A stretch of 31,547 nucleotides of DNA from CAYONM01 sp964405325 (GTDB lineage: Bacteria > Planctomycetota > UBA11346). The notes under the pieces were generated by a model. The model made no database searches, was not told the DNA's origin, and saw only the letters and a program-made list of their open reading frames with translations. The stretch is taken from the NCBI GenBank assembly GCA_964405325.1, contig CAYONM010000015.1:1-31547 (forward strand), written 5' to 3'. This document shows, piece by piece, positions 1 to 8,100 of the stretch. Within the stretch, counting starts at the first letter, position 1. Each line of letters begins with the position of its first letter. A program made the translations under genes and the position numbers.

Positions 1-149
1 AAGCTGAGCTCGCAAAAACTTTGAGCAGAAAAAGTTGTTTTTGCGGGCTCAGCTTCGGGGCCCGAGGGGCTTGCCCCTCGATGTAAGAGCCGAAAACCGG
101 GCGCCGCCCGATACGATTGAACCTCTGTGTTCCGGGCGGCGCCCGGTTT
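1..149 (+). repeat. R1 triple-hairpin palindromic element, full copy 1
   Basis: Three consecutive inverted repeats are visible. H1 pairs 1-19 with 37-55 (one mismatch, A-rich/T-rich inner part). H2 is CGAGGGGC-TT-GCCCCTCG at 63-80. H3 pairs AAACCGGGCGCCGCCCG at 94-110 perfectly with 133-149. A second full copy of identical length lies inverted at 4947-5095, and a two-hairpin copy lies inside the nitroreductase gene at 19935-20021. The element sits downstream of the BatA-like gene (stop at 242). It has no U-tract after H3, so it is not a textbook intrinsic terminator, though it could still slow transcription or protect RNA ends. It contains no convincing gene. From 150 to 241 I see only a CTCTGTG-type degenerate repeat at 190-215. 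Confidence 0.9.
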
Positions 150-241
150 GTCTGCATGAGCCATTTGAGTGGTATCAACGTTATTCTTCCCTCTGTGTTT
201 CTGTGTCCTCTGTGCAAATCCTGAGCTGATTCGCATTACGG

Positions 242-2368
242 TCATGCCACCGTGATCCTGTGGGAAATAATGTTTTCGCCGGCCCAGCACATGAGGGTCA
301 GAATCAGCAGCAGGCCGGCAATTTCGGCGCCGACCACGCCCCCATTCCCCAGTTCCGAGCCGATGTCGGCGCCGGATTCCTGGTAGCGTTCGGCCAGAGC
401 GTTGCCGTCCAAGCTGCCGATCGCGCCTTCCTCCAGCGCCGGTGCGTTGGCAGCAAGCAGGTCACGGTCGTCGGATTGGGTCTTGTTGATCAGCAGATAG
501 AAGCCGGCTAGATTCAAGGGCGGTAATTCCAGGCGGTAATCGCCGTCCAGGCTGCGGACGGAAACCACGCGCAGGCTCGAGTCGGGACTGGTCAGGCGAT
601 AACTGGCCTGGGAGCGGGCGAAATCCACTCCTCGCTCCAGGGACTCGCCGGTGCGGACCTGGCGCTGGCCGCCAGCGAAGCTGCGCAGATGCGCAACCGC
701 CTGGTTGATCATGCCCACGTACACCTTGCGGATCGCCAGGTTGTTCATGCTCAGATCGGCTGAGGTGCCAAAAATAAGGGCATGGCCACGGCCGTGCGCG
801 ACGTCATAAGCGATGGTCGCCGCTTCGGCCTGATCTTGACGGCTGGCGCTGGCCAGGGAAACGTTGCGGTCATCGGCTGGGGCAAAACTCCAGCTGCTCC
901 AGATCGCGGCCTGGCTGAAATAATCGGTGCTGCCACCCACCAGGCCCTGCCACAAGGGATGGCCGGGAGATTCGGGCTTGAATTGCAGGGGCAGCTGGTC
1001 GTCGTCTTCACGCAGCAGACTGGTTTCCAGTGGCCGGGCCAGCAGACCTTCGCCGCCGCGATGCAGCAGATTGTTCCAGTTGTCGGGGTCACAGCGTTCG
1101 CCGAAGAACAGCATCAGGCCACCGCCGGAGGCGACGAAGCCTTCGAGGTGTTCGGCCTGCAGGGCGTTGATGCCTGGCAGCTGTGCTATCACCAGCAGTT
1201 GGTAGGCGCTCAGGTCCTCACCCAGCAGGTCGGAAGCGTTGATGGTGGTGACGTCGAAGGCGGCCTCGGCTGCTTCGGAACCGTCGAGGTAGGGATTCAG
1301 GCACAGCTCGATGAAGCTGGCCGGGGTGGTGCCATCCGCAGGAACGTCGTCGGCAACCACCGCCAGTACCGGTACCGCGTCCACTACCGACAGCGCCAGG
1401 TGGAAGGTGTTGTCGGCAAGCAGGTGGTCGTGTGGCAGACGGACGCTGATCCGATGCAGGCCGGCGGATAGGGCGCTGGTGTGCAGCATGGTCTCGACGC
1501 TGCCGCCAGCCGGGACGCTGACCCGGCTGCTGTCGGCGACGTCTTGATCAATCAGCAGTTCGGCAGTGAGGTCCACCGCTTTGCTGCCATGGTTGAACAG
1601 AGTCGCTACCAGTGGCACCGGTGAACCGGCACGGGCGGCGCCAGCCGCGACCCGCAGGCCCGTGGCACTGCAGTTGCCGGCGAGGCCGTCGGCGATGGCC
1701 AACATGGTCACGCCGCCCAGGTCTTGTAATTGTCGGAGCAGGTTGACGCGTTCGGCCTTGGCGTCGGCCCATTCGCTCCGTTGAAAATCGCTGATCACGT
1801 AACTGGTACAGCCGCCGCCAAATTGTTGGATCACCTCCAGACCGGCACGCAGGCCCGCGTCGATATTGCCTCCCAGGTCGGAGACCGACATTCCCTTGAT
1901 GGTTTCCGTCACCAGGGGGTGGTCGGCACTGAAGTGGCCGATGACCGGTTCCGCCTGCTCGTTCAGAGTGACCAGCGCGATACCGGTACCAACACCGGCT
2001 TGTCCCACCAGTTCCAGCGCCCGTTCCTTGGCCTTGTCGAAGCGGCTGCTGGCGCCGGCGCGAGTGGCCATGGACAGGCTGTTGTCGATCAAAATCAGCA
2101 TGCGGCCACCGCCGCCAAAAAAGCTTCCACCACCAAGCAGGGGCCGCGCCAGTGCCAGAGCGACCAGGGCCAGTAACAGGACACGCAGGATCCAGAGGAT
2201 GATCTCCCAGAGTTTGCGTCGTTTGTGCTGCTCGGCGACGATCTCCAGCAGGATGTCCATGGCACCCCAGTCCAGTACCCGCCATTTGCGACGGGTGAGC
2301 AGCCACACGATTGGTGGCAGCAACATGAACAACAGGCCCCAGAGGAGAATTGGATTGATGAAGGACAC
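242..2368 (-). CDS. BatA-like membrane protein with VWA domain
   Basis: The 708-residue product starts with the typical BatA N-terminal region: a membrane segment at about residues 5-24, a short basic loop with RRKWRVLDWGAMDILL, and a second membrane segment at about 57-77. A von Willebrand A domain follows with the MIDAS motif DNSLS at 95-99. A long, probably periplasmic region follows, and a last hydrophobic segment lies near residues 677-696. GTG start; the gene begins 19 nt after the DUF58 stop, so the two are co-transcribed. In the BatA/Aer-regulator family such proteins partner with a MoxR ATPase and a DUF58 protein, as here. The metal site is inferred to bind an adhesion or assembly partner. 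The substrate is unknown. Confidence 0.88.
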   Translation of the reverse strand: MSFINPILLWGLLFMLLPPIVWLLTRRKWRVLDWGAMDILLEIVAEQHKRRKLWEIILWILRVLLLALVALALARPLLGGGSFFGGGGRMLILIDNSLSMATRAGASSRFDKAKERALELVGQAGVGTGIALVTLNEQAEPVIGHFSADHPLVTETIKGMSVSDLGGNIDAGLRAGLEVIQQFGGGCTSYVISDFQRSEWADAKAERVNLLRQLQDLGGVTMLAIADGLAGNCSATGLRVAAGAARAGSPVPLVATLFNHGSKAVDLTAELLIDQDVADSSRVSVPAGGSVETMLHTSALSAGLHRISVRLPHDHLLADNTFHLALSVVDAVPVLAVVADDVPADGTTPASFIELCLNPYLDGSEAAEAAFDVTTINASDLLGEDLSAYQLLVIAQLPGINALQAEHLEGFVASGGGLMLFFGERCDPDNWNNLLHRGGEGLLARPLETSLLREDDDQLPLQFKPESPGHPLWQGLVGGSTDYFSQAAIWSSWSFAPADDRNVSLASASRQDQAEAATIAYDVAHGRGHALIFGTSADLSMNNLAIRKVYVGMINQAVAHLRSFAGGQRQVRTGESLERGVDFARSQASYRLTSPDSSLRVVSVRSLDGDYRLELPPLNLAGFYLLINKTQSDDRDLLAANAPALEEGAIGSLDGNALAERYQESGADIGSELGNGGVVGAEIAGLLLILTLMCWAGENIISHRITVA

Positions 2369-2387
2369 GGGCAGTCTCGTTCCTGTT

Positions 2388-3287
2388 TCAGCGGACGATA
2401 TGAGTCAAGCGGGAGGTCATGTATTGGAATAATAATTCGCGGACACTGTGGCTGGTGTTGGCCAAGACGTATTCGGCGCCGTGTTTATCACAAAGTTCAC
2501 GCAGCTGGTGTTGGCGTTGTTGCATTTTCTCTAGATAGCGACGGCGGATCTCTTTGGGTCGCATGCGCAGGGTGCCGGTACCTTCTAGGCCCTGGAAGTG
2601 GACACGTCCATCCAGGGGGAAATCGATCTCGACCGGATCGAGCACCTGCATCAGCACCACCTCGTGGCGATCGTACCGCAGTCGAGCCAGACCGTCGGAG
2701 AGTTGCTCCAAGTCGCACAGGAAATCCGAGAGCAGGATGACGATTTCACGTCGGCCATAGCGACCGGCCAGATCCCAGATGGGCTTGCGGATGTTGGTGC
2801 CGCGCTTCGGTTCGAGTTGCTCCAGTACCGAGGACAGGGTGTAGGTGCAGCCGAGATTGGAGGTGGGTGGGATGTAGTCGATGACGTTTTCGTCGAACAC
2901 ACCCAGGCCGATCCGGTCGCGGACGCGGGTGACCAGGTAGGCCAGACTGACGGCGATGTAGGCGGCGTAATCCAGTTTGCTCAAGCCATGGCTGCCGAAG
3001 CGCATGGATTCCGAGGCGTCCAAAGCCACCTGGCAGGTCAGGTTGGTCTCGGCCTCGTACTGTTTGATCATGTAGCGATCGCGTTTGTAGTACACCACCC
3101 AGTCGATGTGTTTGATGTCATCGCCGGGATAATATTCCCGATGACCGGCGAACTCGACCGAGAAGCCGTGGAACGGGCTCTTGTGCGCGCCGGCCTGGGT
3201 CCCTTCCACCAATCCCTTGGGGTCGAAGGAGAACCCGCTGATCGCCGAGATCGCCGCCTGGTCGAGATATTTCGCGAGAGATTTCAA
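2388..3287 (-). CDS. DUF58 domain protein (MoxR partner)
   Basis: The product has 299 residues. The DUF58 signature is clear: FAGHREYYPGDDIKHIDW at about residues 47-63, followed by a VWA-like fold starting with DASES at 90-94, a DxSxS metal-binding pattern. No membrane segment or signal peptide is evident, so it is probably cytoplasmic. The start is a TTG at 3287, chosen because AGGAG lies five to six bases upstream and no better ATG precedes the conserved N-terminus. Members of this family sit between MoxR and BatA-like genes and are thought to act with the ATPase in protein maturation or metal insertion. That role is inferred from context only. Confidence 0.9.
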   Translation of the reverse strand: MKSLAKYLDQAAISAISGFSFDPKGLVEGTQAGAHKSPFHGFSVEFAGHREYYPGDDIKHIDWVVYYKRDRYMIKQYEAETNLTCQVALDASESMRFGSHGLSKLDYAAYIAVSLAYLVTRVRDRIGLGVFDENVIDYIPPTSNLGCTYTLSSVLEQLEPKRGTNIRKPIWDLAGRYGRREIVILLSDFLCDLEQLSDGLARLRYDRHEVVLMQVLDPVEIDFPLDGRVHFQGLEGTGTLRMRPKEIRRRYLEKMQQRQHQLRELCDKHGAEYVLANTSHSVRELLFQYMTSRLTHIVR

Positions 3288-3647
3288 GATGGCTCCTTGC
3301 TGCTTCGACTTATCAAGGCTGCTGTGGTTGGGATATCAATACAGCGAACACGGAGACACCGAGGGGGAACGACGACAAGGTGTCCTGCTGCGTGAGGTGG
3401 TTTGGGGGAATGGCGATAAGATGTCCTGCGTAACCGGACTTGCTGCCGATCTGGTTTTGCCATTGCGCCATTTCCCCCTGTGCGGTTCGGAACACTTCTC
3501 ACATCAATGCTTTCCTGAAAAAGGCAACACGGCAGCATTTGCTGGTTACATACCGAAGATGTATCAATGATGCTATCAACATAACTCAGTGCCTCAGTAC
3601 CTCGGTTCCTCTGTGTAAAAAAGCAGCGTAAGGGATGTGCCGTGGAA
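3288..3647. other. 360-bp non-coding gap holding degenerate repeats
   Basis: No gene is convincing here. Two direct copies of a 26-mer (GGGGGAAYGRCGAYAAGRTG followed by TCCTGC) occur at 3363-3388 and 3404-3429, matching at 22 of 26 positions with a 41-bp period. The segment is bracketed by inverted copies of CACGGAGACACCGAGG (3349-3364) and CCTCGGTTCCTCTGTG (3600-3615), which match at 13 of 16 positions. A related CTCTGTG-rich stretch lies at 190-215. This resembles the decayed remains of a mobile element or a dispersed repeat. The gap interrupts the moxR-DUF58 pair, which is usually tight. A promoter for DUF58 could lie here, but none was identified with confidence. Confidence 0.55.
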
Positions 3648-4784
3648 TCAGCGGTGCATATATTCCAGCAGTTTGTCGACGATGATGTCCGAGGTGATGC
3701 CTTCGGCCTGGGCGGCGAAGTTGGGCGAGATGCGGTGGCGCATCACCGGGCGGGCGACGGCGTCGATGTCTTCGGTGGCGACGTGGTAGCGGCCGTGCAG
3801 CACGGCGCGGGCCTTGGCGGCCGAGATCAGCGACAGACAGGCGCGCGGCCCGGCGGCGATGTTGATCCATTGATTGATGAAATCGGGTGCTTCCTCGCGG
3901 CCCTTGCGGGTGCAGCGCACCAGATTGACAGCGTATTCCAAAATGTGGTCAGCAACCGGGACGCGACGGACCAGTTTCTGGTAGGTCTGTATCTCTTCGC
4001 CGTTGACCACGGGAACGATGTCTTCGAATTCGCCTGCGGTGACGGCGCGAGCGATTTCGACCTCGTCAGCGAATTCGGGGAAATCGACGAAGATATTGAA
4101 CAGGAAGCGGTCCATCTGCGCTTCCGGCAGCGGGTAGGTGCCTTCCTGGTCGATGGGGTTCTGGGTTGCCATGACAAAGAAGGGCTTGGGCATGGGATAG
4201 ACCGTGCCACCGACGGAGACCTGTTTTTCCTGCATGGCCTCGAGCATGGCGGCCTGGGTTTTGGGCGGTGTGCGGTTGATTTCGTCTGCCAGCAAAATGT
4301 TGGAGAACACCGGGCCGGGTAGGAATTTATAGGAACGGGCACCGGTGTCTGGGTCGTCCTGAATGATGTCGGTGCCGGTGATGTCGGACGGCATCAGGTC
4401 GGGTGTGAACTGGATACGCTTGAAATTGATGCCCAGGGCCTTGGAGACGGAGTTGACCAACAGGGTTTTGGCCAGGCCCGGTACGCCAATCAGCAGGGCG
4501 TGGCCACCGGCAAAGATACAGGTGAGGGTCTGCTCCACCACCTCCTGCTGGCCGATGATGGATTTACGGACTTCCTGCATGATGGCGTCGTGGGCTTGGC
4601 CGACCTGTTCCACCAGGGCCTGGTCATCGGCGGCGTTCATACGGCTACTGGCCTGCGATTTCGCTTCGTCCGGAATCAGGGTGCCCTGGCCACAGGCTTT
4701 GCAGGCTACTTCCCGTCCTGGTGGCAGCGCTTGCTTCAATTTGTAACGCTTGCCGCAGTGGTTGCAGGTCAGGTGAAAACTCAT
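3648..4784 (-). CDS. moxR: MoxR-family AAA+ ATPase with N-terminal zinc ribbon
   Basis: The 378-residue protein has a zinc-ribbon-like N-terminus with two CxxC pairs (C7/C10 and C28/C31), then a linker, then a MoxR AAA+ module. Walker A is GVPGLAKT at about 100-107. Walker B is ILLADEINR at about 163-171, followed by the MoxR-typical EAMQEKQVSVGG and ATQNPIDQEGTYPLPEAQMDRF stretches. The C-terminal lid domain is complete. The ATG at 4784 follows AGGAG at good spacing. MoxR ATPases act as chaperones for VWA-domain partners, and the DUF58 and BatA-like genes downstream supply two such partners. The zinc ribbon is an addition not found in most MoxR proteins. It may aid recruitment or dimerisation (inference). 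Confidence 0.93.
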   Translation of the reverse strand: MSFHLTCNHCGKRYKLKQALPPGREVACKACGQGTLIPDEAKSQASSRMNAADDQALVEQVGQAHDAIMQEVRKSIIGQQEVVEQTLTCIFAGGHALLIGVPGLAKTLLVNSVSKALGINFKRIQFTPDLMPSDITGTDIIQDDPDTGARSYKFLPGPVFSNILLADEINRTPPKTQAAMLEAMQEKQVSVGGTVYPMPKPFFVMATQNPIDQEGTYPLPEAQMDRFLFNIFVDFPEFADEVEIARAVTAGEFEDIVPVVNGEEIQTYQKLVRRVPVADHILEYAVNLVRCTRKGREEAPDFINQWINIAAGPRACLSLISAAKARAVLHGRYHVATEDIDAVARPVMRHRISPNFAAQAEGITSDIIVDKLLEYMHR

Positions 4785-4887
4785 GATGACTCCTGTATGG
4801 CTGGGTGCCTGATGGCCGGAAGGAAGGTGACGTCCATGATCTGTTGTGACGTCCTGCGATATCCACGATGTGACCGGGGAAGAGGAG

Positions 4888-4904
4888 CCGTCGATCGTCG
4901 ACGG
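4888..4904. repeat. Mini-hairpin flanking R1 copy 2, left side
   Basis: CCGTCGA-TCG-TCGACGG forms a perfect 7-bp stem with a 3-base loop. A similar hairpin lies on the other side of R1 copy 2 at 5120-5143, and a related sequence lies next to R1 copy 3 at 19862-19877. It may be an outer part of the R1 insertion unit or an independent palindrome. Confidence 0.45.
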
Positions 4905-4946
4905 TAGCCGTCAACAGCCCCCAAGATCTGAAGCGTGATACGTGAC

Positions 4947-5095
4947 AAACCGGGCGCCGCCCAGAACCCAGAGGTTCAATCGTATCGGTCGGCGCCCGGT
5001 TTTGACTCTTACATCGAGGGGCAAGCCCCTCGGACCACGAAGCTGAGCCCGCAAAAAACAACTTTTACAACTCGAAGTTTTTGCGGGCTCAGCTT
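4947..5095 (-). repeat. R1 triple-hairpin palindromic element, full copy 2 (inverted)
   Basis: This copy has the same 149-bp length and hairpin order as copy 1, in opposite orientation. H3 arms are at 4947-4963 and 4986-5002, H2 is at 5015-5032 (CGAGGGGC-AA-GCCCCTCG), and H1 arms are at 5040-5059 and 5077-5095. A nested hairpin GAACC-CAGA-GGTTC lies in the H3 loop at 4964-4977. The element occupies most of the gap between the giant gene's stop (5177) and the moxR start (4784), so the moxR ribosome-binding site and any local promoter lie at 4785-4946. Copies 1 and 2 form an inverted pair around the moxR-DUF58-batA block. Confidence 0.92.
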
Positions 5096-5119
5096 CTAAT
5101 GAATGGCAGCAAGAGGGGT

Positions 5120-5143
5120 GTGCTCGTCGACCGTCGACGGCAC
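5120..5143. repeat. Mini-hairpin flanking R1 copy 2, right side
   Basis: GTGCTCGTCGA-CCG-TCGACGGCAC forms a stem of about 10 bp with one bulged base and a CCG loop. It mirrors the hairpin at 4888-4904 on the other side of R1 copy 2. It lies 34 bases past the stop codon of the giant gene and could stabilise its 3' end. It lacks a U-tract. Confidence 0.45.
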
Positions 5144-5176
5144 GTTGAAGGTGGTTGCTGTGGCAGGAAGGATGAT

Positions 5177-8100
5177 TCATTTCACGATCGCCGTGCCCAG
5201 GCTGAGCTCTGGTAGGGGGATACCCCAACTGTCGCCCAGATGCAGCTGGCAAAACCAGCCGCGGTGATTGTGCATGCGGATCAACAGCAGGTGTTCGCCC
5301 TCCTCCAGGCGCTGCGACACTACCAGTTCGCCGTCGTAGGCCTCCTCGTCGCAGACAGCTTGGCCGTCGATCCAGATCGAGGCTTTGCCGCTGCTGCCGG
5401 AGAGATAGCAGAAGACCTTGGCGCGCTCGCGCAGACGGAAGGGCAGGGCCAGGTAGCCCACCTGGTCGCGTCCCTGTCGTCGCAGGTTGTTCCAGTCGTT
5501 CGGTTTGACGATGCGGAATCGCTGGGATTTGCCACCCACGTCGTAGCTTTCGCGCAGCGGTTCGGCGCTGCGTTCGGGTTCCGGGGGGGCATCCAGGATT
5601 ACCAATTCCTCGGTGTCGAAGGGGCCCAGCATGGCCAGGCGGCCCTGGTCCTGGCAGACGTTGAGGGTCTCCATGAACAAGCGGCGTTGCAGGTTCCGTG
5701 GGACATCCGCGTTGCGGAGTATCTCATGCACTTGTTCGTAGCGGCGTGGGAGATCCTGGGGATATTGTTTTTTTGCTAGGTCCAACAGGCGCAGGCCCAG
5801 TTCGCGCACGGTACCGAATTGTTCGGGGACCCGTTCCAGGGCGATGCGGTACAGCTCGACATCGTCCAAGCCCTGCTTCCCGGCGGCTTCCCGGTAGGCA
5901 TCGATCAGGTTGGTGGCGATCCGGCTGTCGGCGGGCAGGTTGCGCAAGCCCAACAGCAGGTCGTCGGCAGCGATATTCTGTTGACGGTCGAGTTCGCCGA
6001 TATCAATGGTCGGTAGATCGTAATCGCGCGCTAGTGGCAGCACCCCTCCGGGGCCGCGGCCATAGCGTAATTGGTTTTTCTTGTTGGTTTTGAAACCGTT
6101 CTGCAGCAGACCATCGGGATGCACCCAATAGGTGGTTTGACCGGGGCTGACTACGCCCATGCCGATCAATTCGGCGCCGTCTCCGATGTCGCCGAAATCC
6201 ACCCGATCCAACGATTGCGGCGGTCGACCGGAAAACAGCCCCAAGGGCAGCAGCACGGCAAAGGGGCCATTCTGTGGGTCGCAGATTGGACTGGCGGCAT
6301 CCAGGCGGAAGGACAGGCCGGAGCGGCCGCGGTCCAGGCGGATGCTACCGAGGGCCTGCTCGTTGATCGCTTCGCCGGGTTGGATCAGAGCGAAGAAGAC
6401 GCTCAAGCCCCGCTTGCGGCGTGCGGCATTGATGCCATGGCCGCTTGCTTGCTGATCGAGCCGATCGCAAACCGCCTGGATTGCCATCAGATAGGCGTTG
6501 TCGCGAACATCCGGGGTTGTGGGATCGCACCGCAGTTGCTCGAAGGCTTCCAGGGCCTGCACGCTCAGCACACCGGCGACGCTATCCGAGCCGGCCGTGC
6601 GGCTGAGCATATCCTGCAGGAAGGTTTCGGTTTTTTCTCGGCCATGCAGCAGACGGTGATGACGAGCCCAGGCGGCCAGTTCGCTTCCCTGAGGGAAGAA
6701 GGCCTTGGCTTCCGCGTACAATTGCTCGCGAGCCTGATAACCGGCCTCGGTGAGCACCGATTCCTGGCGGATGGGATCGGCCGGCTGCCGTCGCGCCTGG
6801 CCGCGGGTCGGGCCACCAATGCGATAGGAACCGGCCAATCGGCCATTGATCCGCTCGGATATCTGCAAGTGCAAGCGCGGTATTTCTCCGGAGCGATAGT
6901 TTGGATCCCGGTCGGCACGCGGCATCATCAGGTGATAGGCGACGGTGTCGGCATCCAGACGTTGTTTCCAGCTGACAATGGCGCTGCGTCCGAAGGGCAG
7001 GCGGGAAGCCGCTTTGGCGGTGTCCATATTCCAGGTCGCGCCAATGTCGTTGTCGTGGCTGAACCAAGTGGCTAATACTTCCAATCGGGTGTCGACCTGG
7101 GCGTCACTGCGATCGCTGATCAGGAAACGCAAGTACAGCATCCGGTCGTCGTGGCCGAACTGGTAGCGATACTGGCGTTCGGGTTTCTGGCCATTGCGGC
7201 CGAACCAAAGGCCCGGTTCCGGTTCTTGTATCGGTAGCCAGCCTTGTTGTGGCCAGCCCAGGGCGTTTGGGTCGGTAGGCTTGGCAAAGGTTTCTGTGGC
7301 CATGGGTAGCTGGTCGGGACGGGCCCGCATCAGGCTGAGGTGATCGCCTGTCTTCACCAGGAAACTGTGATTGAGGACGGTTTCGACGTGGTCGTGGCGA
7401 TCGTGGGCCAGGCGGCGGCTGTATTCCAGCCCCCATTTCTTATCGAAGATGTAAATAGTGTTGTCGACCAGGAGGAGCACGACCTTGCCGCGGTCATGTA
7501 CGCTGATTTGGCGGCGACGGTCAATCTGCTTGATTTCCTTGATCAGGTCCTGGTCGTCGCTCAGGTCGAGGTCGCCATCTGCTGCGTGCCAGCGCAGGTT
7601 CTCCTTGTCCACCAGTAGAACACCGTGGCCTCTATCATCGACCACCACCCGGTTTAGTTTTTTCTTCTGTTTCAGATTGCCGATGGGGGCGATCAGATCC
7701 GGTTCCAGGTAGACGTTTTCCGCATCGTGCCAGAACCAGTTGCGGCCACTGTTGCGGCCAGCGTCCATGTCGGTGGTTTTTCCATTGCGGATATCGATAC
7801 GGGTCAGCTTGCTGCCGCCTTGCAGCAGCACGGCGCTATCGATGCTGGTAAAGTGGCCACCATGAGCGCGACACGTCCATTGCTCGGAGCCATCCGTGCG
7901 GCTGTAGGCGCGATACTCGTTACGGCCACGGCGGCAGATCAGGATATCATCATGCAGGTGTTCTACGCGCGAGCGGTTGTCGATCTGGACTGATTGTTGT
8001 ACTTCGTCATCAGTCAGGCCCTGGATGAACACCGTCCGGCCGACCTGGTAGGCGATTTCATCGCCAGCCAGACAGGCCGATTTGATTTCCTGTTGGTTCA

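Noticed and set aside
1..149. R1 as an ordinary rho-independent terminator
   Set aside because: H3 lacks a following T-run in either direction, and one copy lies inside a coding sequence. A role in transcript ends remains possible but is not the simple form.
4645..5252. Short open frames running through R1 copies with similar peptides
   Set aside because: The peptides are alike only because the DNA repeat is alike; the frames use different start regions and overlap real genes.
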